Source of the DNA: Bacteroidota bacterium
Lineage (GTDB): Bacteria > Bacteroidota > Bacteroidia > Cytophagales > Cyclobacteriaceae
Direction: 5' to 3'
DNA length: 64,000 bases
Assembly: GCA_016178785.1 (NCBI GenBank)
Contig: JACOSO010000028.1
Location: 43,278-107,277, forward strand
Shown here: piece by piece, positions 50,270 to 58,633 of the stretch
Layout: every line of letters begins with the position of its first letter
Position numbering within the stretch: position 1 is the stretch's first letter
Notes under the pieces: generated by a model
The model's database searches: none
Seen by the model: the letters and a program-made list of their open reading frames with translations, nothing else
What the model was told of the DNA's origin: nothing
Made by a program: the position numbers and the translations under genes

Positions 50270-51370
50270 ATGAAGAAAGGATTAGAGTTACAATCGATCA
50301 CCAAATGGATGAACACTACCAAACCCGTGATCATCAGCGGGCCGTGCAGTGCGGAAACCGAAGAGCAAACCATTGCTACGGCAAAACAAATTGCGGCTAC
50401 AGGAAAAGTGCATGCACTCCGCGCGGGGATTTGGAAACCACGTACTCGGCCCGGGCAATATGAGGGTGCTGGCGATATTGGCTTGCAGTGGCTGATGGCT
50501 GCCAAAAAAGAGACAGGCCTGCCTGTTACAACAGAAGTTGCGAATGCTGCGCATGTGGAGGCGTGTCTCAAAGCAGGCGTTGATATTCTGTGGGTTGGCG
50601 CGCGCACTACAGTCAATCCATTTTCCGTGCAGGAGATTGCCGACTCACTCAAAGGCGTTGACATTCCTGTGATGGTGAAAAATCCGGTTAACCCAGATAT
50701 CGAACTTTGGATCGGTGCGCTCGAGCGACTCAACAAAGCGGGCATCACGAAGATGGCAGCCATCCATCGTGGCTTTTCTTCTTTTGAAAAAGGACCATTC
50801 AGAAATCAACCGATGTGGGACATTGCCATCGAATTGAAAACAAGAATTCCTGACCTCGATATTCTTTGCGACCCGAGTCACATCAGTGGCAACCGCGACC
50901 TGATTGCATTCATCTCTCAAAAAGCACTTGACCTCGACATGGCCGGACTGATGATAGAAAGTCACATCAACCCTGACGCTGCATGGAGCGATGCGAAGCA
51001 ACAGGTGACTCCTGCTGTGCTTGGAAAAATTATAAGTGAACTTGTAGTGCGCACAGTTTCAAGTGAGAACAAATCATTCAAAGACACGCTCAGTATTTTG
51101 CGCGAGCAGATCGACCACATCGATGATGAGATCATGCAAAAGTTTGCGCAGCGAATGAAAATTTCGGAGAAGATCGGGCAGTACAAAAAAGAAAACAACG
51201 TAACCATCCTCCAAGTAACCCGCTGGGAAGAAATCATCAAAACCAGAGTTGCACTTTGCAAAGCGATGGGCTTGAGCGAAGAGTTCACCACTGATCTTTT
51301 AAAATTGATCCACCACGAATCGATACAAGTACAGACAAAGGTGATGAACCATGTAGAAGCGAGGGTATAG
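50270..51370 (+). CDS. Bifunctional DAHP synthase/chorismate mutase
   Basis: This 366-residue protein contains the DAHP synthase of the AroA-beta type in residues about 1-265 (PVIISGPCSAETEEQTI, LRAGIWKPRTRPGQYEGAG, TEVANAAHVEACL, CDPSHISGNRDLI). Residues about 275-366 are an AroQ chorismate mutase (LREQIDHIDDEIMQKFAQRM). It commits carbon to the shikimate pathway and then makes prephenate, the substrate of the two genes upstream. It closes the operon. Confidence 0.94.
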   Translation: MKKGLELQSITKWMNTTKPVIISGPCSAETEEQTIATAKQIAATGKVHALRAGIWKPRTRPGQYEGAGDIGLQWLMAAKKETGLPVTTEVANAAHVEACLKAGVDILWVGARTTVNPFSVQEIADSLKGVDIPVMVKNPVNPDIELWIGALERLNKAGITKMAAIHRGFSSFEKGPFRNQPMWDIAIELKTRIPDLDILCDPSHISGNRDLIAFISQKALDLDMAGLMIESHINPDAAWSDAKQQVTPAVLGKIISELVVRTVSSENKSFKDTLSILREQIDHIDDEIMQKFAQRMKISEKIGQYKKENNVTILQVTRWEEIIKTRVALCKAMGLSEEFTTDLLKLIHHESIQVQTKVMNHVEARV

Positions 51371-51378
51371 TGCCAACA

Positions 51379-51440
51379 CCATGGCATTGCGAAGTTTCTT
51401 ATCCGCATTTCTTAAATTGCCTTGAAATAAAATGCCATGG
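51379..51440 (+). promoter_or_regulatory. 10-base inverted repeat spanning the start codon of the next gene
   Basis: ccatggcatt (51379-51388) and aatgccatgg (51431-51440) are perfect complements. The right arm contains the ATG at 51437. taaattgc at 51413-51420 is a weak -7 candidate between the arms. In RNA the pairing would hide the start codon if both arms are transcribed. Confidence 0.4.
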
Positions 51441-52180
51441 AGTTGAAGCTAAGATTTCTCTTTTTGCTCGTTCTGTTCTCCATTTCCACATTCGGTTTAA
51501 TGGACTTGGGGCCACCATGGTTAATTGCGGTTTGTAGAATACAGTTAAAGGACGGAACAAAAGTGGAGGGTTTTATTTGTATCGTAGAAGGAGGATATTC
51601 CGGATTTCGTAAGAATGGATTTGGACATCGGTTTCCTGGCGATTCGTATTTTGGATATTCACTTTTTACTCTTGACGAGTACAGCTTCTACAATGAAGAC
51701 CCTCCCAATTTCAGGCAAAACACGACCACGGGAGAAAAGACTTACCAGCAACTTTTTTTTCTCGCTGCACATGAAGACGAAGGCACAAAGAAGGAAAGTC
51801 TTTTTAATGAAAAGTCGGGCGAGCTGACTGTTTCAATAGCAAGAAAATATCGATACGCTGCCATGAAATTATTTCATATTTACCAGCAGTTGGATTTTGC
51901 AATTGGGGTTCCGTCTGAAAATAGTAAGTCGCCAGTACAACGTGGAGCTATTGCAATCAACGTGGATGAAATACGAAGCTTTGAATTATTGACAGAACCT
52001 TCCGCCAAATGGTTGAGTATGATTGCTGAAGCGCGAAAAAAACACGCATCTACTGTAGGCGATGGAGACGATTATCCTCCTGCATGGTATCACGAAATAC
52101 GAAAAAACCAAAGTGCCTTGGCACCTATGAAAAAATTACTTGGCGCATCGCACACTGTTTTAGTAAACGAAGTTGATTAA
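51437..52180 (+). CDS. Hypothetical exported protein
   Basis: This 247-residue protein has an N-terminal hydrophobic signal (LRFLFLLVLFSISTFGL). The mature part has a short motif RIQLKDGTKVEGFICIVEGG that looks like a small beta domain, then a charged region. No family recognised. It follows the aromatic operon by 67 bases but has its own inverted-repeat upstream region. A short period-7 stretch (52181-52212) starts at its stop. Confidence 0.65.
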   Translation: MELKLRFLFLLVLFSISTFGLMDLGPPWLIAVCRIQLKDGTKVEGFICIVEGGYSGFRKNGFGHRFPGDSYFGYSLFTLDEYSFYNEDPPNFRQNTTTGEKTYQQLFFLAAHEDEGTKKESLFNEKSGELTVSIARKYRYAAMKLFHIYQQLDFAIGVPSENSKSPVQRGAIAINVDEIRSFELLTEPSAKWLSMIAEARKKHASTVGDGDDYPPAWYHEIRKNQSALAPMKKLLGASHTVLVNEVD

Positions 52181-52222
52181 CTCACTAGAGACACAGAGAG
52201 CAGAATTTGTGCTTATTTCATT

Positions 52223-52267
52223 ATGGAATTTACAAAATTAATTTTGGGGCTTTTTCGACCTGACTGA
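52223..52267 (+). pseudogene. Truncated copy of the small membrane protein gene
   Basis: atggaatttacaaaattaat opens with MEFTKLILG, the first nine residues of the gene at 52331. After 24 bases it runs into LFRPD and a stop, inside a sequence (52249-52277) that resembles the terminator-like repeats at 52533 and 53326. It looks like a tandem copy that lost its middle. Both copies are preceded by tgtgcttatt. Confidence 0.6.
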
Positions 52268-52330
52268 CTCCTCAAATTTCAGCTTCAACAACGATATTGT
52301 GCTTATTGATGTATTTTTTTAACTTCAGGA

Positions 52331-52510
52331 ATGGAATTCACAAAACTGATTTTAGGAATTGGTTTCATTCTTGTATTCGCATGGATACTTGTGAGAAATA
52401 GCAGGAGGTCTGGATTTCTTCACTCACTGTTCCGCATCGACACAATTCTCGGACTCGCTGCTGGAGTTTATTTGGTTTGCAGCTCAACTTATTCTCTATT
52501 AGCAAGCTAA
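52331..52510 (+). CDS. Small two-helix membrane protein
   Basis: This 59-residue protein (MEFTKLILGIGFILVFAWIL ...) has two hydrophobic helices near residues 5-20 and 38-58, separated by a basic loop RNSRRSG. The stop is TAA at 52508-52510. A partial copy of its start lies 108 bases upstream, and a terminator-like hairpin follows at 52535-52558. Family not recognised, but the duplicated start and terminator suggest a real gene. Confidence 0.65.
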   Translation: MEFTKLILGIGFILVFAWILVRNSRRSGFLHSLFRIDTILGLAAGVYLVCSSTYSLLAS

Positions 52511-52534
52511 AAATGTGTTAATCCTATTCAGGTG

Positions 52535-52564
52535 AAGTCAGGCCTTTCAATCTGACTTTTCATT
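52535..52564 (+). terminator. Terminator after the small membrane protein gene, member of a repeat
   Basis: aagtcag (52535-52541) and ctgactt (52552-52558) pair, then TTCATTTATT follows. The sequence gtgaagtcaggcctttcaatctg recurs with few changes at 53326-53348, and a partial form is at 52249-52277. Confidence 0.6.
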
Positions 52565-52618
52565 TATTGCAGAGTCGTTCCGAGCACTTTCGTGACTTTC
52601 TTCAATTTTTAACATCAA

Positions 52619-53071
52619 TCAGCTCGTCAATTTCACCCTCACTGCACTGAGACCTTTAGGCCCCTGCTCTACTTCAAAGGATACTTTGTCGTTTTCTTTG
52701 ATTTGGGTGGTCAGTGAATTAGCATGAACAAAAATACTTTCCTGCGATTTTAGATCTTTAATAAACCCGTAGCCCTTAGATTCATTGAAAAAAGTAACTT
52801 TTCCCGTGCGAAAGGCATCTGCTGGATCTGCTTTTACGTTGTTGCGTGCTCCTAAGACAATATCTTCTGTTTTTATTGCCTTCCTTTTGAGTGGATCGGG
52901 AGGAGTAGAGGTAATATTCCCATATTCATCTACGTAGGCCATCATATCTTCCAGGCTACCGGATTTTGCATTAGCCTTACGCTCTTCTCTACGCTGTTCT
53001 TTTGCTTTTCTTTTTTGAATCTTTTTCTTTTCAGCTTCCTTCTTGCTAAACGTTTCTTGCGATTTCGCCAT
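52619..53071 (-). CDS. Cold-shock domain protein with a charged N-terminal extension
   Basis: This protein has 150 residues. Residues about 85-150 are a cold-shock domain with both RNA-binding motifs: KGYGFI in FFNESKGYGFIKD, and SIFVHA. Residues 1-50 are a lysine/arginine/glutamate-rich helix, followed by a linker. It binds single-stranded nucleic acid, and family members act as RNA chaperones. The 5' region holds a long hairpin and a palindromic operator candidate. Confidence 0.9.
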   Translation of the reverse strand: MAKSQETFSKKEAEKKKIQKRKAKEQRREERKANAKSGSLEDMMAYVDEYGNITSTPPDPLKRKAIKTEDIVLGARNNVKADPADAFRTGKVTFFNESKGYGFIKDLKSQESIFVHANSLTTQIKENDKVSFEVEQGPKGLSAVRVKLTS

Positions 53072-53114
53072 AAATCTCGATCTTGTGTGGGTTAAGTGTT
53101 TTCCTTACATGCCG

Positions 53115-53140
53115 GTTGAAAACATAATAATGTTTTCAAC
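53115..53140 (-). promoter_or_regulatory. 11-base-pair hairpin in the cold-shock gene leader
   Basis: gttgaaaacat (53115-53125) and atgttttcaac (53130-53140) are perfect complements with a 4-base loop AATA. It lies in the predicted leader of about 80 bases, midway between promoter and start codon. No U tract follows, so it is not a terminator. It could be a temperature-sensitive or autoregulatory structure. Confidence 0.55.
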
Positions 53141-53157
53141 AAAGCAGAAAGGAACCT

Positions 53158-53187
53158 CAAAGTTACGATATACTTCGGAGTACTCCG
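53158..53187 (-). promoter_or_regulatory. Promoter box and palindrome of the cold-shock gene
   Basis: TAACTTTG on the minus strand (53158-53165) is a -7 box. The perfect 12-base palindrome cggagtactccg (53176-53187) sits 10 bases upstream, where a repressor or activator would contact polymerase. Outer ttacg and cgtaa (53163-53167, 53186-53190) add symmetry. Confidence 0.55.
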
Positions 53188-53325
53188 TAATTGATTCCCA
53201 TTTTCTTCCAAGATCACTTTGTTGAAAGTCACTTTAACAGCTAATTCCCTTGTAATCACAGTTATTCCTTGGGCCATGGAGAACCGGAATTATTTGATTG
53301 CTCAGTGATCATTCAAAATATTAAG

Positions 53326-53354
53326 TGAAGTCAGGTCTTTCGATCTGCCTGACT
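53326..53354 (-). terminator. Terminator-like hairpin, second copy of the repeat
   Basis: agtcagg (53329-53335) and cctgact (53348-53354) pair. The sequence matches the element at 52533-52558 over gtgaagtcagg.ctttc.atctg. It overlaps the stop codon of the thioredoxin-like gene on the minus strand. Confidence 0.5.
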
Positions 53355-54211
53355 CATCCACCCTTCAACTTCATCAACTGCATTTTCACATTTTCATTTT
53401 TGGGGTCGAGGGCTTGTGCGCGCTCGTAGGCTTGAATGGATTTTTCCTTTTGCCCGATAGTTGCGTAAGCCTCGCCCAAACTATCAAAGCAATTCGCAGA
53501 GGATGGAAACAAATTGACGTTGATACGAAAGACAGCAATCGCTTCTTGTGTTTTTCCTTGCGCCAGCAAAACATAGCCGCAAGCATTCAGTTCGCCTTCA
53601 TGAATTACTTTTGAATGAAGCTGTTCAGCTAAACCTCGTGCACTGATATTCACATCATTTAAAATTCCTTTATTAAGGCATGAACTGATCACCGGGAAGC
53701 TTTTGTAGTTGCTTTCATAAGGTTGATGATTTAAAATTTTAAGTAAATCGCGTTCCAGCGTTTCAACAGGAAACTCTACGATCCTTCCAATCTCCACATT
53801 TTTTTCATACACAATAAAAGTAGGTACCCGAAAAATACTCAATCCTTTTTCTTCGTGTTGAGGTGATTGTTTATAGAAAGTAATTGAATCATCAAGGGCA
53901 ATCCATTGAATGTTTTTCTCGGGAACGGAAAGTTCATTGAATATTTTTGACATGCGCGGCAACTCTCTTTTGCTATCTCCGCACCATGAACCAAAGAAAA
54001 CCTTGAAAGTGATTTTGTTTAAGTTCTGTTTTCTGAGCTGACCAAGCACCTCCGTATTAGGCTGGTATTCATTCAATCCAGAAGTGTACCAGCCGGAAAA
54101 CGGTTCTTGTTTCAAATTATTAACCGAACAAGTACCAAGTAGTTTTTTTGTTTGACTATTCCCTGCAAAGGAGAAAAGCAAAAAAATCAGAAGGATAATA
54201 ATTTTTTTCAT
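53354..54211 (-). CDS. Exported thioredoxin-like protein with C-terminal TPR repeats
   Basis: This protein has 285 residues, with a signal peptide ending AGNSQT. A thioredoxin fold follows with the active-site motif WCGDS (one cysteine, the second position serine), so it cannot form the normal intramolecular disulfide. Two TPR units close the protein (GYVLLAQGKTQEAIAVF, GEAYATIGQKEKSIQAYERA). It is probably periplasmic. Partner unknown. Confidence 0.82.
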   Translation of the reverse strand: MKKIIILLIFLLFSFAGNSQTKKLLGTCSVNNLKQEPFSGWYTSGLNEYQPNTEVLGQLRKQNLNKITFKVFFGSWCGDSKRELPRMSKIFNELSVPEKNIQWIALDDSITFYKQSPQHEEKGLSIFRVPTFIVYEKNVEIGRIVEFPVETLERDLLKILNHQPYESNYKSFPVISSCLNKGILNDVNISARGLAEQLHSKVIHEGELNACGYVLLAQGKTQEAIAVFRINVNLFPSSANCFDSLGEAYATIGQKEKSIQAYERAQALDPKNENVKMQLMKLKGG

Positions 54212-54376
54212 GGGTTAGAGGTTTGTTTCCTCAAAGCTAAATTCATCAACTAAGTCAAGCTGTTAAGAATCTCACAAGGGATTCGTAATCAATTGTTAAA
54301 AATATTTGCGTGTCAGATGCTTGGATTAATTTGATTGTTGATCAATTATTTACAACTTGTCAACAAACCTATCTCT

Positions 54377-55201
54377 ATGAAGAAATTGATTTTCCTCTTT
54401 CTTGTTGTCTCTAATCTTGCGTACGCTCAAAAATATTCAGGTGATAGTTGGGCCACTGTGAATAATAAAGGCAACGGCACGCTTTCCGTTGTGTATTACC
54501 CATCTGCAGGCATTATCGAAGAAGAGAATGGAAAGATGAAAGGTCTTTGTGTTGACATTCTCAACGAATTTGTTGCGTTTGCTCAATCAAAAGGAAAAAA
54601 GATATCTGTTCAGTATGTAGGAGCAGAGCCCGTGTTCAGTGAATTTCTCAAAGCTTGCCAGTCTACACCCAACGTTTTGTTTGTATCAAACATTACGGTT
54701 ACGGAGGAGCGAAAAAAACTATTGAAGTTTACTCCAGCCTGTTTGTCTAATGAAGAAACACTAATCACTCATAAAGATGCTCCTGCCATAGATAAGCTTC
54801 AGAATATTTCAACCGCACTGAATGGTTATTCTGCTAAAGTGATTACGGGAAGTGTGCATGTGAAGTACATGGAGCAATTGAAAACAGAAAATATGCCTTC
54901 GCTCGCTATCAGTTATGGAACATCGGGGCCAGAGATATTAAAAGAGATTAGCTCAAATCCGAAGTTGTTCACCATTTTGGATTTCACAGAGTATGTTGAT
55001 GCTACGCGGAGTCACATTCCGGTGAAGAAGCAGAACGTAAAAATTGGGGCAGCTCAGGAATTTGCATTCGGCATGGCCAAACAAACTGATTGGGATAAAA
55101 TCTGGGCTGAATTTCTGACTCCCGAATTTCGTAAGAGCGAAAAATACCGGAAGATTGTAGCTAAAAATCTGGGCCAGGTCTATCTGAGTATCCTAAAGTA
55201 A
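54377..55201 (+). CDS. Periplasmic solute-binding-like protein (SBP family 3)
   Basis: This protein has 274 residues from the ATG at 54377 (MKKLIFLFLVVSNLAYAQKY), a signal peptide. The pattern GKMKGLCVDILNEFVAFAQS, VLFVSNITVTEERKKLLKFT and AFGMAKQTDWDKIWAEFL matches amino-acid-binding proteins. No transporter permease is next to it, so it may act as a stand-alone sensor or enzyme. The upstream region has a 7-base inverted repeat (54335-54341, 54360-54366). Confidence 0.78.
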   Translation: MKKLIFLFLVVSNLAYAQKYSGDSWATVNNKGNGTLSVVYYPSAGIIEEENGKMKGLCVDILNEFVAFAQSKGKKISVQYVGAEPVFSEFLKACQSTPNVLFVSNITVTEERKKLLKFTPACLSNEETLITHKDAPAIDKLQNISTALNGYSAKVITGSVHVKYMEQLKTENMPSLAISYGTSGPEILKEISSNPKLFTILDFTEYVDATRSHIPVKKQNVKIGAAQEFAFGMAKQTDWDKIWAEFLTPEFRKSEKYRKIVAKNLGQVYLSILK

Positions 55202-55210
55202 TTAAGTCGA

Positions 55211-56455
55211 TCATTTTAAAGAATCAAGTCTTCGCAACTTCACGGCTTTCCAGGCAGTAACACTGACCACGGCAAGCGTCATTGCTCCGCCCAAAACAAC
55301 CGAGCGCACTGTTCCTAAAAGTTTTGCGGCCACCCCGGATTCAAATGCACCGATTTCGTTGGAAGAGCCAACAAAAATACTGTTCACCGCAGAGACTCGT
55401 CCTTTCATATTTTCCGGAGTAAGTGTATGAATCATTGTGCCTCTGGCGATCACGCTTACACAATCAAATACACCACTCAATATTAATAACGACATCGAAA
55501 GCCAAAAGGAGGTGGAGAGGCCAAAGCCGATCATGCAAAAACCAAAACCGGCTACACACCACAGCAAAATTTTTCCCAAATTCTTTTTGATGGGATTGTG
55601 AGTTATATAAACTGCCATGAGCACCGCTCCAATAGAAGGAGCGGATCTCAAAAACCCCAACCCGATTTTTCCGACATGTAAAATCTCATCTGCAAAAATG
55701 GGAAGCAGCGCTACCGCTCCGCCAAATAAAACGGCAAACAGATCGAGTGTGATTGCGCCTAAAATTATTTGATTGGTGAAAACAAAATTTACCCCAGCCT
55801 TGATCTTCTCCCAGATTCCTTGCTCTGCGCTCACAGGCGGAAGCGGCCGATTAGGAATTAAAGAGTAGCAAGCCAGCGCAGCCACAGTTAATGCAACATC
55901 TGCGCAATAGGCAGAAGTGATTCCAAAAAAACCGTAAATCAATCCACCCATCATTGGGCCGCCAACAGCTGCTCCTTCCCAAATAGTACTGTTCCATGTG
56001 ATTGCATTCTGGTACAACTCACGATTGATTAACTGTGGCATGAAAGAAAAGGTGGCAGGCGATAAAAATCCGCGAGCAAGTCCGCTGACAAAAATCACGG
56101 AGTAAATTGGCAATGCTCCATAAGAAAGAATAAATGCGCCTGCGTCCAAAGTGAAAAACAAAAGTGCAGTTGCACAGAGTACCAATGTGGTGACGCAAAG
56201 CAAAATAATTTTTTTACGCTCAACCACATCAGCGAGGTGGCCTGCATAAAGCGAAACAACAATTGCCGGGACTGCCTCGGCCAAACCGATCAAGCCGAGC
56301 GAAAGAGGATCCTTCGTGATTTCGTACACCTGCCAACCCACCACCACCGCCTGGATCATTACTGCAAGGGTGATGAACAACTTCGAGAGAATGAACAACC
56401 GGAAGTCGCGCACTTGAACGGCTGCGTAAGGATTATGAGGAGGAGAACTTGTCAT
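55211..56455 (-). CDS. MFS transporter
   Basis: This 414-residue protein has about twelve hydrophobic segments. The loop GHLADVVERKKIILL after helix 2 is the MFS signature. It resembles the EntS/MFS_3 exporter group, though the substrate is unknown. It overlaps the NadR-like gene by one base, so the two are probably co-transcribed. Confidence 0.87.
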   Translation of the reverse strand: MTSSPPHNPYAAVQVRDFRLFILSKLFITLAVMIQAVVVGWQVYEITKDPLSLGLIGLAEAVPAIVVSLYAGHLADVVERKKIILLCVTTLVLCATALLFFTLDAGAFILSYGALPIYSVIFVSGLARGFLSPATFSFMPQLINRELYQNAITWNSTIWEGAAVGGPMMGGLIYGFFGITSAYCADVALTVAALACYSLIPNRPLPPVSAEQGIWEKIKAGVNFVFTNQIILGAITLDLFAVLFGGAVALLPIFADEILHVGKIGLGFLRSAPSIGAVLMAVYITHNPIKKNLGKILLWCVAGFGFCMIGFGLSTSFWLSMSLLILSGVFDCVSVIARGTMIHTLTPENMKGRVSAVNSIFVGSSNEIGAFESGVAAKLLGTVRSVVLGGAMTLAVVSVTAWKAVKLRRLDSLK

Positions 56456-57000
56456 TAAAATTTGAAAGTAGAATTGATCGTGTCGATGGCTCTTTTTTTG
56501 CGCGCTTCACGTTCGCCTGAGATTTCTACGAATGGAACTCCGGTAGCAGCAATTTCATTTTTATAGATATCCCAAAAAAGTTCACGCTTGTCAGGATGCT
56601 CTCGCAGCGGATCGCTTGCCCATGGGATGTCGATGTTGGTGAGCAAATACAAATCATATTTTCGATCAGCGATCTTACTGAGAATACCAGGATCACAGTT
56701 GCCGTACCTGTGCTCACTCCAAACTTTGATTACAATTAAATTCGTGTCGCAGATCAATAATTTATTCGCACCATAAATCCATTCATCTTCCATGCGAAGT
56801 TGGCCATTCGCTATTTTTAGCAAATCGATTTGCTCATAAGCATGCCCAAGTTTATTGAGATATGCACGTGCATATTCTTCTACCCACGAAGTTTGATAAT
56901 GCTGCGCAAGAAATTGTGAGAGATCGGTTTTACCGGTACACTCGGGCCCGATGACGCAGACTTTTTTTATTTCTTGAACAGTATCGCGAGTGAATTGCAT
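56455..57000 (-). CDS. NadR-like nucleoside kinase/ATPase
   Basis: This 181-residue protein has a P-loop GPECTGKT at residues 18-25 and the family pattern WVEEYARAYLNKLG, LICDTNLIVIKVWSEHRYG, YLLTNIDIPWASDPLREHPD. The domain is that of the C-terminal ribosylnicotinamide kinase of NadR, here stand-alone. It probably phosphorylates nicotinamide riboside (inference). It abuts the MFS gene. Confidence 0.85.
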   Translation of the reverse strand: MQFTRDTVQEIKKVCVIGPECTGKTDLSQFLAQHYQTSWVEEYARAYLNKLGHAYEQIDLLKIANGQLRMEDEWIYGANKLLICDTNLIVIKVWSEHRYGNCDPGILSKIADRKYDLYLLTNIDIPWASDPLREHPDKRELFWDIYKNEIAATGVPFVEISGEREARKKRAIDTINSTFKF

Positions 57001-57012
57001 ATCTCTTTATTT

Positions 57013-57080
57013 CGGAATACAGATTTCAAATTACAAATTTTGATGTTAGGCCTTCAAATTTAGTCTCAAATATGCAACCT
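57013..57080. repeat. Period-7 A/T-rich array upstream of the NadR-like gene
   Basis: It reads TACAGAT TTCAAAT TACAAAT TTTGATG and continues less regularly to 57080. It lies between the TSUP gene end and the NadR-like start on the minus strand. The base composition is AT-rich, so the period is less certain than at other loci. Confidence 0.45.
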
Positions 57081-57108
57081 GAATTGCAATCCATTGTTAT
57101 AATCACGT

Positions 57109-57900
57109 TTAGAACATAAAAAACTCCTTGAACAGAATCCAAGTGCCAACTAGTAATGTGAGCCAACCAAAGGCTTTTCGCAAGTAGAGCGCTGCAATTC
57201 TGCGCGAGATGAAATTGCCAATGAGAATCCCAGCTACAGCAAGAGCAGTGATCGTCAACAAAAATTTCCACTCCATTGTGTGCGTAATCAAATCGCCTGT
57301 AAACCCGGTGAGTGAATTGATGGCAATTACAAACAACGAAGTGCCAACGGCAGTTTTGAAAGGAAGCCCTGTAAGAAATACCAAGGCTGGAATGATCAAG
57401 AAACCTCCGCCTGCCCCAACCAATCCCGTAAGAAACCCAATCAATGTACCTTCAATGACAACGAGAAATACTCGAAACTTTCGGTTGTCAGATCTGACTT
57501 CTTTTTTATTTCTGATCAATTGAAACGAAGCGAGCACCATCAGCAATGCGAACAGACCGAGTAACAATTCTCGCTTGGTGAAAATAAAACTGTCAACTTT
57601 AAAAATAATTTCAGGAATAGCAGGAACAACCCAATGGCGTGTAGCAAAAATGGCAGCGATGGAAGGAATGCCGAATAAAACTCCCGTCTTGATATTCACT
57701 AAATTCTCACGGTACTTGGGAATCGCTCCAACCAAACTAGTGACACCTACAATGAAAAGGGAATACGCCTGTGCAGTTACCGGCTCAACTCCAAACAAGT
57801 AAACCAGAATTGGAATTGATAAAATAGAACCCCCTCCACCGAGCAGTCCAAGCACAACACCTATCAAAATCGAGCAGAAGTAACCGATGATCTCCAACAC
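57109..57900 (-). CDS. TSUP-family membrane exporter (TauE/SafE)
   Basis: This protein has 263 residues and about eight helices in two halves. Each half has the glycine-rich motif LGLLGGGGSILSIPILVYL near the N-terminus and TGLVGAGGGFLIIPALV in the second half, the family hallmark. It probably moves sulfite or another small anion. It lies 3 bases after the RlpA gene. Confidence 0.88.
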   Translation of the reverse strand: MLEIIGYFCSILIGVVLGLLGGGGSILSIPILVYLFGVEPVTAQAYSLFIVGVTSLVGAIPKYRENLVNIKTGVLFGIPSIAAIFATRHWVVPAIPEIIFKVDSFIFTKRELLLGLFALLMVLASFQLIRNKKEVRSDNRKFRVFLVVIEGTLIGFLTGLVGAGGGFLIIPALVFLTGLPFKTAVGTSLFVIAINSLTGFTGDLITHTMEWKFLLTITALAVAGILIGNFISRRIAALYLRKAFGWLTLLVGTWILFKEFFMF

Positions 57901-57903
57901 AAA

Positions 57904-58587
57904 TTATTGTTTGGAGCAATCCATCACGTACGAATCCGGAAAATCTTTTTTAAGTCCGCTCAAAAAATTAGCAGCCTTATCATGAGAAGAAAATGGTCCG
58001 AGAATGAGGCTGTAAAATTTAACCCCTTTGAGGATTTTGACTTGTACTGTTACTTTTTTCTTGTACGAAGTTTTTAGATGGTCGGTCATCCGAAGGAGGT
58101 TGGCCAATTCTTGGAAAGTGCCAAGTTGCGCACCAAAACCTCTGGGCTTTATTTTAGCTATATCAAAATCATAGAATTCTTTTTCCTCAACGGTCACATG
58201 ATCTACCATGACAGGAATAGTTTTTCCTGTGCCATCGCCTTCATCAACCACTTCAATCAAAACTTCTGCCACGCCTTGATTGAAGAGCTTCAATTTTTCT
58301 GCAGCAGCTTTTGACAAGTCAATCACTCTTCCTTCAACATAGGGACCTCGATCATTGATTGTCACATTCACCGATTCTTTGTTAGCTACATTAGTAACTT
58401 TAACCACCGTGCCGAACGGAAGTGTTTTGTGTGCAGCCGTGAATTTGTTGGCTTTATATTTTTCTCCACTGGCTGTCGGGCTCCCTTCAAAGGAATCGGC
58501 ATAAAAAGAGGCTTTGCCTGTTTGTATCTGTGCATGAGCTATACTTGTGACAATCGCTGAACAAAAAAGCAAAATTATTTTTTTCAT
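57904..58587 (-). CDS. rlpA: Septal ring lytic transglycosylase RlpA
   Basis: This 227-residue protein has a signal peptide and then a double-psi barrel with the catalytic pattern GKASFYADSFEGSPTASGEK and VTINDRGPYVEGRVIDLSKA. A C-terminal SPOR-like domain (residues about 165-227) binds denuded peptidoglycan. It trims septal wall. Confidence 0.88.
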   Translation of the reverse strand: MKKIILLFCSAIVTSIAHAQIQTGKASFYADSFEGSPTASGEKYKANKFTAAHKTLPFGTVVKVTNVANKESVNVTINDRGPYVEGRVIDLSKAAAEKLKLFNQGVAEVLIEVVDEGDGTGKTIPVMVDHVTVEEKEFYDFDIAKIKPRGFGAQLGTFQELANLLRMTDHLKTSYKKKVTVQVKILKGVKFYSLILGPFSSHDKAANFLSGLKKDFPDSYVMDCSKQ

Positions 58588-58633
58588 CGATCACAAAATT
58601 AAACCGTGATTAGGCATTACCAAATCAAAACAG

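Noticed and set aside
50514..50527. acaggcctgcctgt palindrome in the DAHP synthase gene as another palindromic insertion
   Set aside because: The encoded GLPVTTEV is a normal conserved part of the enzyme, so the palindrome is most likely chance.
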